Positions 21,201 to 33,256 are shown, counted from the stretch's first letter. The stretch is 64,000 nucleotides of DNA from Ophiobolus disseminans (GCA_010093685.1 MU006221.1:961491-1025490); one strand, 5' to 3'. Numbers and translations are program-made. Notes: generated from the letters alone by a model not told the origin.

Positions 21201-24200
21201 AGCATCCTCTTTGTAATCCCGAATGATGAGATCGTTTCCTGAAAACCCGTTTTCGCGCAACATATGATCCCACTCTGGTTCCGTGATTGTAGGTCCCCAG
21301 GCACGAAAGTCCTCTTCGCTCAACCACCAGCCAGCGAGGATACCGAAGCCGAAGTTCATGACGAAGCAATCTGAAGCCGTTGTCTCGTGGAATATCAATT
21401 TACCACCTGGCTTCAATGCGCGCCGAAGGTTCTTGAGCGTTGCGGCGAGATTCTTCGTGGCGTGGATAACACTTCCAGCGAGGATAATGTCGTATATGCC
21501 GGCTTCAAAGCCCTGCTCACCCGTGTCGCTTTCGAGATCCAGCGTCTTGAATACCATGCGGTCCTGGTATTCGGAAAATCTCTCCCGTGCTTTCTCGAAA
21601 AATCCTGGCGAGATGTCTGTGTAGGTGTAGCTAGAGAATGCCGTACCACCGGTACGAATTTCGATGTCGTGAAGTGTGGAAAGAATGCGATCTGTCATCG
21701 CGCCAGTGCCGGCCCCGACCTCCAGAATTTTCTGCGTAGGATTCTGGTGCGCCACTAGTCCGAGGTACGAGATGAATTTGTGGTTGTACATCTGACTGAA
21801 CAGCGCATCGTAAGCGTCCTGGGCAAGAGTCGAAGCGAACAACATCTCAAGGGTATCGATATCGCCACGAACAATGGAAACAAGATTCTCTGCTATCTCG
21901 ATAAACATCCTCCAGTCCGGACGTTGCTCTCTTAACTGGTTGAGTTTCTTGCTGAGCTCTTCATCGCTGACTTCATTTTCTGGCAAGCCAGGTACGCGTT
22001 CGATGTGTTGCTCGAGCCAGGACACGTATTTCTTCATATGCGACGGAGCAGTGGTCCAATCCGTGTCCTTCAACCGATCAAGATTACGGTGAACGACGGT
22101 CCGAATCGTTCGCTCAAGTTCTAGAAAGTACTGAACTTGGACTGATTCGTCGTCTGGAAAGTGGTCTACTTTGCAATACTCACGCAACTGATTTGTGTCC
22201 AACATTGAGAGCTGAGGCTTCCAGTCGAGGCCATGTAGCAACTTTCGCTCGCTTTCGTTCGTCGAATCGTTGCCGAGTACAGGCAGCATTTCCAGGCGTG
22301 AAACGTGACAAAGTGGAGATCCATCATCAGCGATGGCCATAAAAGAGCTCTCGATACCCTTAACCGTCGCCTTGAACTTTGACCTCGTGAGCATCCTGAT
22401 ATGGCTGGTATGAGGGTGTTGCCACCCAGAAGCCGAAATCCAGGCATTGTAGATTTTGTGTGGTATGATGGTCGGGAGCTTGCTTGACATGCCGGTAGAT
22501 GGTGCAGTAAAGCAAACTTGGCAGGCTGCATCAAGCACCGCTGGGTGCACGATCCCTTCGAAAGAGTGCGTGGGTGCACTAACGTCAACTCGGGCGATTC
22601 CAAGCTCTTCGCCATCCCAGTAGATGTTATCTGCGAGCGAGAACGCTTCGCCGTACCTGAGACCTTGCTCTTGGTGCCAGTTGTAGAAGTCCGTCTTGCT
22701 CACATGGCGCTTGCACTGCTCTTCCGCGATAACGTAGCTGTCGAGCAATGCTTTGGCATGGGCCCGTAATTCACGACCACCATCCACTTCCGTGGCAGTG
22801 TCTTCGTATTCAACATGTACTTCAGCTCGAACACATTCCGTCCAATCACTGTCCGCTCGAGAGAATATGCGGACTTCTGACCGCGTCGAGGTCTTTTCGT
22901 AGGCTTGCTGGTGTGGACGCAGCTGCGTCACAACTTCTGTCTTCCCCTGTGGGCCGGCACCAACAATAATAGGGTTCATAAAGGTCATCTCCTTAACGTT
23001 GAAGCCGGAAATAGTTTGATCTGTTTGAAAATGCTGCTTGACCGCTTCCAAAACCATCATGATCATCCCAGTAGCGGGGAAAAGGGCGTTCTCGCCAACA
23101 ACATGGTCCGCTAGCCAAGGCGTTTCGTCCAGACTGAGCATCTTTCGCCACCTTGGCTCGGCAGAGTTCCAGTCTGTAGCGCAAATGCCGAGAATGCTCC
23201 TCGGTGCAGACTTGCGCATGGCCCATTCTCGACTTAGTCTAGTTTCGTGCCAGTAGGTTTGTGAATGGTCGAATGGATATTCGGGTAAGTCTACCAGAAT
23301 CTGCGGGCTCTTGGAATGTGTGTCTTGTAAATTGGCCGCAGATAGTGATAGGGCGTAGCCATACGTGAAGAAGCGGCCAATAGTCTCCAGGGTTGTTTTC
23401 AATGGAGATTCGAACTTGGATAGCAATGATGTGTATCTAGCACGCTTTTTAGTGGCATAGTGACCCAAGGTATCGTTGGAAGGCCGCCGCAATGCCCCGT
23501 GCGGTCCGACCTCAAGAAAGTCGTGCACGGCGTGTTTACGATTAAGCTTCGGTGCGGTCACAGCGAGGTATCGCAGAGCATCCGTAAACCTGACGGGGGA
23601 GACAAGGTTACTAACCCAGTAACTACCTTCACACAAAGCATCAGGATCGACGACTGTTCCGGTCACAGAAGAGACCATGAAAACCGAGTCTGCTGGCTTT
23701 CCTCGTTGAAGTGTGCCCATGGACGCAAGGTACTCAGCAGAGACGGCATGCATGGAGGGAGAATGGTAAGCCACTCCGGTCTTGAGCTTCTGCGCAAATA
23801 TACCATCTCCATTCAGATGTTCCTTCAGCGCGTCGATGTCGGTTTCATCACCAGAAAGTGTTACGTTAAATGGGCTATTGACGCAAGCCACGTGAACATT
23901 GCTGGTGAGAGGAATCTTCGCCAGGTGTGCTGGAACGTCGCTTTCGGGCAAGTTGACGGAGATCATGGCTCCCGGTCGGGGCAATGATGCAACAAGCTGG
24001 CTAGCTAGTCGGCCCCTATGGTACGCGACTTTGCATGCAGACTCCAGAGACAATGCACCAACGGAGTACGCTGCTGCAATTTCGCCAGAAGAGTGTCCTA
24101 TCACAGCTAGAGGGCCGATGCCAAAACTTCTGAGTAGATCCACAAGCGCGATCTGGAGAGCAGTACAAAGTGGCTGGCTGAGGTGGGGCTCATTAATGTT

Positions 24201-26616
24201 CTCTCCGAGTTCAATCTCGTCTGGAATTTAGGTGAGTGCTCATCCTGAAACGTAAGAATGCCCAGTCAAACATACCGAATATTGACCACTCTGCGCCTAA
24301 TGTACGAAAGACTTGGTTGGTTCTTGATAGCGTTGAATTGAAGACGGGATATCGAAGCAGCTCGAGGCCCATTTTAGCGTACTGCGCACCTTGACCAGTG
24401 AAAATGAACGCTATCCCCGTCTCTCGAGATGAGCGTATGGAGGTCGCAGTGGAAGCGCTGATGGTCTTTGGGCTTTCGTTGGCGTCCACCACAGCGAACG
24501 CTCTCCATGTCATAAAATCCCGGCGATTAGCTAGGGTGTATGCAAGACGATCCAGTTGCTCTTCAGAATTTGATATGCTCTTGCCGAAGTACTCTGTATA
24601 CTGGTGGATCGTACGCCGTAGTGCTGCTTCGTCTCTCGCGGACCACACGAGTAGCTGGACGCCACGTGGGCTAGGAAACCCCAGTGTCGAGCTGTCCGCC
24701 GAAGTTGAAAGTGATGCATGTTGGGTAGACATGACAGAGTCGCTACGAGGAGAAGTCGGGTTATCGATGGTAGGCTTCCCAGACGACCCACGAGGAAGCT
24801 GAGCGACACATCCCAGGCTATGGGTTTGAGGATCCGCATAATTGTAGCCCTTACTTGTTGATATTTTGTTGTAGATGGCTCCGACTGGCTCTGGGCTACT
24901 AGTGGGCACGGGATCCGTTCCCGTGGCTAGCCTTTTATCATCGTTGTCATTGTCATAACCCATATGGTGCTTACTGCCGTTTGTTTGTGGCTTGGATGGC
25001 GAAGATGGGACCAATGTGTTGTGAAAACCCTCCAGCCCCATCGATCTCAGTGTATGGTAGGCGTCATCCAGAATGATGTGTCCGTTGGAGCCGCCGAATC
25101 CGAATGAATTGACTGAAATACGACGCAAGCCATCGCTCGGCCATGGAATACATTTTGTAGGTACCTGGACATTATAGAACCAGGCATTAATCTTCGGGTT
25201 CATCTTCTCGAAGAGTGGATTCGGTGGAATTACGCCCTTCTCTAGCATCATGACACACTTCAGGATCCCAGCGAGTCCGCTACCGCCTTCAAGGTGACCT
25301 ATATTAGCTTTTACCGATCCACTAAGATCATTAGTGAATTAAGTTTGGCAATATGGAACTACCAACTCACACGTAGAGAGGCTCTTTCTGAGATCGACTT
25401 GATCTAAAAGTCCGGCCAATGGACTTCATTTCAGTAGCGTCTCCGATCTGAGTACCGGTCCCTAGTACAACATTAAAAATGATGATATAACATTTGCAAG
25501 GGTACCGGAATTTACTCACCGTGAGCTTCCACGTATCTTGTCGATTCGAATCCCAGATTGCAGCTTTTGTAAACTTGGCGGATTAACTGCTCCTGTGCTT
25601 TCGCATTCGGTTGTGTGATGCCAGGAGTGTGTCCATCCTGATTCGAGCCTGTGGCTCGAATAACTGCACGTATGACATCTGCATCTCGAATGGCATCGGA
25701 TAGCTTCTTCAGCACAAAGACTACTACGCCTTCGCCACGAGCGTATCCGTTAGCACGGTCATCAAAGCTATAGCAGACACTATCGGGAGACAGCATTTTC
25801 ATGTTTGACAGATAAAGAGAGGTCTCGATGCTGAGAAGCACGTTCGATCCCGCTACCAGGGCCTACGCAAATATTAATCCTCGTAAAGTAGCATAATGTT
25901 CTGGAATGATCTTACCATTGAGCTTTGGCCTCCTCGAAGTGACTGACATGCTAGATCCATAGCGATCATGCTTGTTGAACAAGCAGTGTTCAGCTGGATA
26001 GATGGACCCTGAAAATCAAAGTACCAGCTCAACCTGTTAGCCAAGATTGATGGTGATGTTCCCGTTGCTGTATTAGTAGGAGCTTCGTCCGGGTCTTTGG
26101 CCAATATCCTCATGTAATCGTCTGCCATTGATGCAGCAAAGACTGCAGTCTGCGACCCAGCGACAGTTTCTGGAGGCATTCCGGCTGAAGCTGTTAAGTT
26201 TTTGATGAGGAGAATGGTGCTGGGAGCAGAGAACTAACCATTTTCCAAGGCCCTGTAGGTAGTCTCGAGCAACCACCTTTGCTGAGGATCCATGGAGGCA
26301 GCCTCCTTCGAGGTGATCGAGAAGAAAGCGGCATCAAAAGCGGCAGGATCTTCACGAATGAAGTGGGCGCCTTTTGAATACAGCTGTAGGCGTGAATATG
26401 ACGCTTTTCTGCGCAAAGAGATGTAAATTCATCATAGAGTCTTACCGTGTTGTCCTGGACAATGTTGGAGCGAAGAAATGCATCGACATTGACACGCGAT
26501 TTTGGCCAGGGACGACTGAGGTTTCTGCCCTTTTCCAGACTATCCCAGAAGCTGTAGTCGTTCTCTGCATCTTCAGGCAGTTTATACGACAGACCGACGA
26601 TGGCAATTGGCTCCAT
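18257..26616 (-). CDS. Highly reducing polyketide synthase (KS-AT-DH-CMeT-ER-KR-ACP)
   Basis: Iterative type I PKS making a reduced, probably C-methylated chain. Nine exons (26616-26446, 26383-26239, 26184-25916, 25862-25520, 25461-25371, 25321-24276, 24220-19551, 19503-19183, 19129-18257) join in frame to 2642 residues. KS (about 1-425): Cys174 in NTACSTS, His309 in VEAHGTGT, His349 in NIGHLEGG. AT: Ser732 in GHSSGE. DH: His1061 (HVVGENALFP) and Asp1252 (HPAVLDAACQ). CMeT: EVGAGTG at about 1522-1528. ER: NADPH loop HAASGATGQ at about 2056. KR: GGLGGIG near 2266 and Tyr2407 in QSNYG. ACP: Ser2585 in GVDSL. All active sites are intact. There is no thioesterase, reductase or condensation domain, so release needs a partner, most likely the oxoamine synthase at 28939. 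Domain order and size resemble the fumonisin PKS. Confidence 0.95.
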
Positions 26617-27248
26617 GACTCTTGGTTGGCAAATCTCAAACTGGCTTATGGTACAAGGTAGACGGCAGTTGCTAACATACAGGGTAAAGCGCGCGACGAG
26701 TCCTGTAAACGTCAGGTTGCTGAGCTTCGGACTTCACAACTTGTAATGATACAGGATTGGAGGTGCCAGATAGAACACTGAACACCGACTTTTAAAAATG
26801 ATTCAAGGGCATTATAGAGGAAGTAGCGCTACTTGGAACGATGGTTGATACAGGGGTGCGACCGAGTGCATGGCCATTGGTGACGAGGAATTGCTGACAC
26901 CGATATAGTCGGGGAACACAAAACCGTCTAAGCCTGCAGCACTATGAGGGGCACAAAGCCTGGTGTATGCAGGTCGGAGACCGAAGGTCATCGAATGTCA
27001 GCCGTTTTAGGTTACCCAATTATAGTCCATTTCTAGGGCCCAGTCAAGGTGATAAGGCGCACTTGGGACGGTCGCACATTTCGCTGTGTTCTCCCCGCTC
27101 TGTGCCTCTCGCGAACACAAAGATTTCACAGATCATTTGATCGGGTCGCTTGCTCGCAGTTCGCCCCGAGCATAGCTCGTACGTTTCTCGAGCTATCTAC
27201 CCACGGATTCGAGGTTGCTCCTGCGGAAATTTTTCCTCGTTCTTCGCA
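26617..27248. promoter_or_regulatory. Divergent promoter of the PKS and 7-TM genes with CGG-N3-CCG site
   Basis: 632 bp shared by the minus-strand PKS and the plus-strand membrane-protein gene. It contains the palindrome TCGGAGACCGA, with CGG-AGA-CCG at 26975-26983, the form bound by many Zn2Cys6 regulators. No regulator gene is present in the window. No clear TATA box was seen. Confidence 0.5.
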
Positions 27249-28503
27249 ATGGATCCAGCTGATCTTGCATCACTCTCGCCCGAGGAACAGAAAACGTTCA
27301 TGGCCGCTCTCTTGAACGGTCCGGCGTTGGATGCCCCTCCTGGAGTGGTCCCGAACTTTGAGCAGCCGGGTGGAAGCCATGCCCTTGGTTATGGGATTAT
27401 CCTGCTGGGAAGCATTCTTGCTGGATTGGCGGTATTAGTTCGCATCTCCTCAAGGGTGCTGATAAGAAAATTCCACTTTGAAGATGCGCTCTTGTTGTCA
27501 GCACTGGTAAGCCTTCACGATGCTCCAAGCAAGGGTCTGTCCAGAACACTGAGTTGCTTTCGTAGGGACTCTTTGCCGGGCACTCCTATGTCCTGTACGA
27601 ATCTGCCATATACCCTGGCATGAAGGTCCATCAGTGGAATGTACTTTTAAAAAACATGTTCCCAATTCTTCGTGTGAGTTTGCTTGCGATTAGACTGCGA
27701 GGCTTGGTTGACCGTCGAAGGGTATTCATTTGGGCTCCATCTTCTACGGCCTAGTCATCATGCTGCTCAAGACAGCCATCTTGCTCGACTGGCTCAAGAT
27801 CTTTGTGCCTTCTGGGCAGCGCAATGCCATGTTCTGGATCTCGCACATCATGATTTGGGCGAACGTCCTTTTCTATGGTGTAGGCACATTGGTTGAGATT
27901 TTCCAGTGCAATCCACGAAGCAAGATATGGAATCCCTTCGTTGAAGGCACATGCCCCATCGATATGAGGAGTCACAACATGGCCGCAGGAGTGGTCAACC
28001 TCGTTTCTGATGTCATCATTCTTGGGTTGCCGCAATTGGTTATCTGGAAGTTACAGATGTCGCGCGCGAGCAAGATAGGTCTTTCGCTACTCTTCGCCAT
28101 CGGAACTTTCGCGTGTGCCAGCGCAGCGGTGCGCTTCTATTACGTCTACAGGCTGCTGCACACAACCGACCAGTTGTACGTGGCGTCTATCGCGGGTCTT
28201 TGGGGGGTTGGCGAAATGACAGCCGGGTTCCTCATCATGGGCATTCCGTCGCTTCCCAAAGTCTTCAAGAGCCTGCCATTCTCGGGATCGGTGGTCTCGC
28301 TCTTGCGACAGCTGACGCGACCGGGATCGAGCGGTGAAGGCCAGTCCAATTCTCGACGCGGACTGCCATCGTGGTACAAGGCACCACCGGAGAAGAAGCG
28401 CCGGGCCCAGTTCGAGGTCAGCGAGCTAAATGAGCACGATCTGCTATCGCACCAGGAAACTTCCGGCACAAAGGAAAGCTCAGGTAGTGGTGGCACCGCA
28501 TGA
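27249..28503 (+). CDS. Rhodopsin-like (Pth11-type) 7-TM integral membrane protein
   Basis: Fungal rhodopsin-domain membrane protein, 382 residues, exons 27249-27506, 27566-27673 and 27721-28503, both introns phase 0. About seven hydrophobic helices span residues 45-300. The family signature is visible: helix 1 GIILLGSILAGLAVLVRISSR, then FHFEDALLLSA, FQCNPRSKIWNP with CPIDMRS in the extracellular loop, NLVSDVIILGLPQLVIWKLQ and GLWGVGEMTAGFLI. No N-terminal CFEM domain. The basic, Ser-rich C-terminal tail should be cytosolic. It is the gene immediately divergent from the PKS. Members are often found in secondary-metabolite clusters, with sensing or unknown roles; its part in this pathway is inference. 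Confidence 0.85.
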
Positions 28504-28855
28504 TAGATGTGCGAGGAGGTGCAGACTGGGGCGTTTGATAGAGGTGTGCAAGGGTAGACAGGCCGTTGGGTCGCGTCTGCCAAGCTTTGGGGCGGGGCAA
28601 CTGGAGCGCCCAATGTCAGCTCCATCGCAGATCGGCCCTTCCCAATAAACAATTCTCCACGCTACGCTTTCTCCTCCTGTTGGACGACGAGATGGCTCTT
28701 GGCTGTCATGTCCTTGCCATTTCACCGGTTTCTGCCTGTGTGCCCGCATTTCCACCCAAGGGTCTCACTCGCCCCAACCTCGCAACATGATGTCTTCGAC
28801 ATCTTTTCTTAGCTACTTGTGCAGCCTCTCAGAATGTTACCATGACTGGACCCAA
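28504..28855. other. Intergenic region upstream of the oxoamine synthase
   Basis: 3' flank of the 7-TM gene and upstream promoter of the next gene. No gene recognised. Confidence 0.5.
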
Positions 28856-28885
28856 TATAAATACAGCGGATGTCTTGGCCATCCG
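28856..28885 (+). promoter_or_regulatory. TATA box and adjoining CGGATG...CATCCG palindrome
   Basis: TATAAATA at 28856-28863 is followed by a perfect inverted repeat CGGATG-N7-CATCCG at 28867-28885. The TATA box implies transcription starting near 28885-28900. The ATG at 28870 would then be upstream of the transcript, favouring the ATG at 28939 as the oxoamine synthase start. Confidence 0.5.
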
Positions 28886-28938
28886 ATACATTACTTCCCG
28901 CCCCCATCACGCCCCCATTCCACGGAAGCTTCAGTAGA

Positions 28939-30507
28939 ATGGCCGCGGTACCAAGCCCCTTTCATCCCGACCGCGCCTTGATCGCGCGCATTAAGGGCCA
29001 GAAAATTCAGCAGCCAATGAAAACAGCATCACCATTTTACCGCAACCTCGAAGATGCACTTGATGCCCGAAGAAAATCGCATACGTTCTATACAATCACA
29101 CAAACTGCTTGGCAGATCACGGACACCGCGGCCGACTTCTGCTCGAACGACATTCTGTCTTTTGGATCCAGTGGCATCCTAAGCGCTGAATACCTCGAAG
29201 AGCTTGCCCGGCTTCACCAGGCCAATCCTGGCGCAGCCGGTTCAAGACTGGCTGATGGGAATTATGCGTACTTGGAGGAGACCGAGCAGCACATCGCCAA
29301 TTTCCATGGTGCCGAAACAGCATTGCTATTGGCCTCGGGATTCGAGGCAAATGTGGCGATTTGGACAGCAATTCCACGCCCGGGCGACATGATACTATAT
29401 GACGCGTTGGTGCATGCTAGCACCCATGAAGGCATAGAACAGAGTCTCGCAGGAGAACGAGAAGAATTTGCACACAACAATATCAGGGACTTCCGCCGCG
29501 TATTGACAGCAATGGTAGACGCACATCCGCTGATAAAACAAGGCAAGAGATCAGTTCTGATAGCTGTTGAGTCTGTGTACAGCATGGACGGCGACGTCTG
29601 CCCTCTACAAGAGCTCATTGATGCTGCAAATGAGCTATGCCCCCTGGGAAATGCCCAGTTTGTTGTTGACGAAGCTCATAGTAACGGCATCTATGGTCCC
29701 GGTGGAAAAGGTCTTGTGTGCGCCTTGGGGTTGGAGAAAGAAGTGGCAGTAGTGATGCATTCGTACGGCAAGGCGTTGTCGTCCAGAGGCGGTATGTTTA
29801 CCCATGCTACACAAGAGCTATGCGTACTCACGCGAGACACAGCTGCAATCCTCGGCAATGAGACTATCAAGTCTGTTTTGCTGAACTTCGCACGCACAGT
29901 CATCTTCACAACTGCACCTTCATTCTCATCGATAGCTCTAATCCGATCTGCCTATAGGCTGCTAGATTCCGCGCATGGCATACAGGTAACTGTGATACAT
30001 TCATATATGGCCCCATTGCTGATGCTTCATAAGGCTCAGGTAAAAGTCCACAGTCTTGTCGATCTTTTCATGCAGTCTACAATATCACATCCCCTGTGGG
30101 AAAGCGCAAGCCAGGCCGGGATCCTTTCTGTTCCGCTGCTGAGAGCTTGGGAAGAATCTTCGTTAGCAACGTCACATATCGTTACAATCCGATCCCGACA
30201 GCAATACACATACTGGCTTCACTTCCACTTACTGTTGGCTGGGTATTGCGTGCTTCCAGTCGAATATCCTGTCGTCTCTAAAGGACAGAGTCGATTGAAG
30301 GTTACATTCCATGCGGGGAACCCGGAAGAGCAGGTCAAGGGTTTGGTACAAGCGATATTCGCCTGGGTCCAAGAGATTACGGATATTGAAGGCCGCAAAG
30401 GTAACTCACAAATAGCCGAAGTTTCAAAGTCTGCCCAGCAAGTTTATACTTGGATGGCTAGCGAGAAGCTCACCGGTTTCGGCATGCCTAGTTCATGGGC
30501 AAGCTGA
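28939..30507 (+). CDS. PLP-dependent alpha-oxoamine synthase (FUM8/SPT/AONS-like)
   Basis: Fold-type I PLP enzyme of the oxoamine synthase family (serine palmitoyltransferase, 8-amino-7-oxononanoate synthase, Fum8p), joining an acyl thioester to an amino acid with loss of CO2. The open frame hides an in-frame 54-nt intron (29986-30039, GTAACT to CTCAG) that would add an atypical hydrophobic insert; spliced product about 504 residues. PLP signatures in order: SRLADGNYAYLEETEQHIA, ASGFEANVA, YDALVHAS, VESVYSMDGD, VVDEAHSNGIYG (Asp244 and His247) and the Schiff-base lysine in HSYGKALSSRGG (Lys278). No membrane helix, unlike Lcb1/Lcb2, so a soluble homodimer is likely. It would release the ACP-bound polyketide of the neighbouring PKS as a 2-amino-3-ketone. 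The amino-acid substrate cannot be told from sequence. Confidence 0.87.
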   Translation: MAAVPSPFHPDRALIARIKGQKIQQPMKTASPFYRNLEDALDARRKSHTFYTITQTAWQITDTAADFCSNDILSFGSSGILSAEYLEELARLHQANPGAAGSRLADGNYAYLEETEQHIANFHGAETALLLASGFEANVAIWTAIPRPGDMILYDALVHASTHEGIEQSLAGEREEFAHNNIRDFRRVLTAMVDAHPLIKQGKRSVLIAVESVYSMDGDVCPLQELIDAANELCPLGNAQFVVDEAHSNGIYGPGGKGLVCALGLEKEVAVVMHSYGKALSSRGGMFTHATQELCVLTRDTAAILGNETIKSVLLNFARTVIFTTAPSFSSIALIRSAYRLLDSAHGIQVTVIHSYMAPLLMLHKAQVKVHSLVDLFMQSTISHPLWESASQAGILSVPLLRAWEESSLATSHIVTIRSRQQYTYWLHFHLLLAGYCVLPVEYPVVSKGQSRLKVTFHAGNPEEQVKGLVQAIFAWVQEITDIEGRKGNSQIAEVSKSAQQVYTWMASEKLTGFGMPSSWAS

Positions 30508-31003
30508 GAACCTTGCCAAAGTCGTTCCGATTTGTCTAGCTACTTTTAGCCACCCAATTGATTGATTGAGTAAGTCTTGGCCATTGACAGTGCTGTATAT
30601 GTGATACGCCAGAAGAGTTGCACAGTTTGGAAGCACACACAGCCTACTTGCGGCAAATTGGTATGTGGCCGGATAACACCAAATTAGGCATGATCGGCAA
30701 GGCACGCTATCTCGAGTACCATATACAACCAAAGCGGCGGACCCCGAGACAGCATACCTTAACACTCGCACGTGTAATACCTAGCACAAGGGACGCATGT
30801 AAGCTGACGCTTTCAAGCAATGCAATGATGGGTGTTGACACGATTGTCGGTGAAGATGAGCCTCGCCGCAGGTTCACATGTACGACCTTCCTCACCGGGC
30901 CAGCAGGTCATCAACGCTTGTCGTGAAACATTGATCGAACGGTCCAGATGTCCTCTACCTAAATTTCTCACAGCATCATCTTCAAGGTCGCGTTCTTACC
31001 AAC
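30508..31003. promoter_or_regulatory. Intergenic region with CGG-N3-CCG site
   Basis: About 500 bp upstream of the MFS gene. It carries CGG-ACC-CCG at 30738-30746, the same form as in the PKS promoter. No gene recognised. Confidence 0.4.
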
Positions 31004-32761
31004 ATGGCTCGTTCTGTGAAGGAAACAATGTCAGAGGCAATCACTACCGCAGAATCCGTTCCGCAAGACGAGACGTCAATACTCGAGAAAGGCGCCAGGT
31101 CCGGCAGCCCACCAACTGCACCAGAAAGGGAAGATGGGCGCAAAAAGCCGTTGGCTTTTCATATGTCGTTCTTAGGACTTTTGATCATGTGCTTTATCGT
31201 TTCGATTGATGGGACTATTCTCGCTGTCGCGATACCGGTACGTTTACGCATTCTGTGTCTACACTTCGGAGACTGACTTTCAACCCTCCCTTAGATCATC
31301 GCTCAAGATTTGCATGCAACGACGCTCCAAGCGTTCTGGGCGAGCATCTCTTTTGTGCTCGCTGTTGTGGTCGTCCAACCCATCTACACGAGTGCTTCTG
31401 ATGTGCTTGGTCGGAAAGGACCGCTTTATGCATCTTTCTTCTGGTTCACTTTAGGCTCCATTCTCTTTGCGACTGCACCAAATATGGCTGTGCTCATAGC
31501 CAGTCGTGCGATTCAAGGCCTTGGTGCTGGAGGACTTGATGTGCTCAACGAGATCATTCTCGCGGACATTACGACGCTGAAGGAACGTCCGCTTTATCTT
31601 GGATACCTGGCCATACCAATGGCCGGTGGCTCCATCCTTGGGCCTATCGTCGGCGGACTATTCAGCGAGTACGTTACTTGGAGATGGATAGGCTGGATTA
31701 ATCTGCCAATCTCGGCCCTTGGATTTATCCTCGTCTTCTTCTTCCTCAAGCTCCGATCCATTGATCAGCCTTTCCGCACCCGACTAGCACGTCTCGACTT
31801 CATCGGCATGGCGCTCTTCGCAATCGGCTGCACGCTGTTTGCGACGCCATTAACTTGGGCCGGCGCCATGTTTCCATGGTCATCGTGGAAAACAATACTG
31901 CCCTTAATTCTAGGCGCACTCTTCCTCGCGGCGTTTGCGTGGTATGAGTCGAAGCCGGCAAACCCTGTAATTCCACACCGGATCTTCGAGAGCAGAACCG
32001 CATCTGTAACCCTTGCGGCTTCTTTTCTCCACGGTGCTGTAACTTATAGCTCGGTCTTATATACGCCTCTCTTTTATCAGGCAGTCTACCTTGAAGACCC
32101 ACTCAAGTCGGCAATTTCGATCCTGCCGCTGTGCTGCTCGTCGGTATTCTTTGGGATTATCGCTGCGGTTGCCATTGAGGTGATTCGCAAGTACAAATTC
32201 GCCATCTTAGGAAGCTGGATCTGCGCTGCGGTCGGTATTGGTCTCTTCGCGCTCTGGGGCCGCAATTCATCCCTCGCTATCAAGGTCTCGGCCCAGATCA
32301 TCCTAGGAATCGGCACCGGCTCGCTGTTCTCCATTCTCAACCTGCCTTTGCAGGCCAGCACGACTCGTGTTGACGACATGGGCCTCGCTGCCGGAACTCT
32401 ATGCTCGTTCCGGCTGTTTGGTGGGCTACTCGGACTGTCGATGTGCTCGACTGTATTCAGCAACGTATTCGCACAGCGCATGTCATCTTTGGCATCGTTC
32501 GGGCCGCTTCCAGATGCGGTCGCCATGCTGCGGGATATCCGCGAAGCGGTGGGGTTTGTACCTTTGCTGGGCAGTGTCCGCGACCATGTTGATGTGCAGC
32601 TATTTGTGGGTATTGTGGAGGCGTATCGCAAGGCCTTCATTGCACTCTTTTTGATGCTGGCGGGCATCTCGGTTGTGGGTTTTGCGGCGAGTTTATTCAT
32701 CAGAGAGATATCGCTTGAGAAGGAGGAGCTGGGGCGGCAGCAGTTTGAGGACTCTCAGTGA
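31004..32761 (+). CDS. MFS transporter, DHA2 (14-TM) drug/toxin efflux type
   Basis: Major facilitator of the 14-helix DHA2 group, likely exporting the cluster product at the plasma membrane. Exons 31004-31237 and 31295-32761 (57-nt intron, phase 0) give 566 residues. A hydrophilic N-terminus of about 50 residues precedes helix 1. Family motifs: helix 1 with motif D1 (VSIDGTILAVAIPIIAQDL), motif A (SDVLGRKGPLY), motif B (RAIQGLGAGG) and motif C (LAIPMAGGSILGPIVGGLF), then WRWIGWINLP. Placement between the oxoamine synthase and reductase genes on the same strand supports a cluster role; substrate is inferred from context. Confidence 0.9.
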
Positions 32762-33256
32762 CACGGGATGGAAAGATCTTGCATGTGTGGAATTGAGCCA
32801 CCACACGTGATATCCCTTCTCCCTTCATGTAATCACCCAGTCATAATGCACGCTATCGCGCGACTACCGTGACTACCAGAGCTGTCCAGGTGAACGAACG
32901 AAATGTGAAGTCACGTGCTCTCGAAGCATCACCTGCCCAGGCGGATATTCCTTGAGGCGTCTGGTTGATGCAACGGGGCCCGAGTAAGCCTTGCACAACC
33001 AAACAGTCTGAATGTCCAATACCCACGTTCTCGGGACTGCACCATAAGCGCTTGGCACTTTCTCTGCCCTCCTGCGTAACTGCTACCAAAATTGTGTGGG
33101 CCGTGCGCCACCGCCTTCCACTGCGATACTTCCTGTGCCGCACACAACTGGACTCCGACATCCACACAATCTGACGAGTGCGCCTTTAGCAATCACCCCG
33201 TACCCGACACTTTATTTTCCTTTCTCCACAACCTTGAGTGCCGATTTCGCGCTAAG
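32762..33256. promoter_or_regulatory. Intergenic region with CGG-N3-CCG site
   Basis: About 500 bp upstream of the reductase gene, with CGG-GGC-CCG at 32974-32982. No gene recognised; open frames here are short and conflicting. Confidence 0.4.

Noticed and set aside
18257..26616. PKS-NRPS hybrid or a PKS with its own reductase or thioesterase domain
   Set aside because: The protein ends about 57 residues after the ACP serine; no condensation, reductase or thioesterase motif follows.
28870..28938. Starting the oxoamine synthase at the first in-frame ATG (28870)
   Set aside because: It lies 7 bases after a TATA box, so it should be upstream of the transcript; the ATG at 28939 has a better context.
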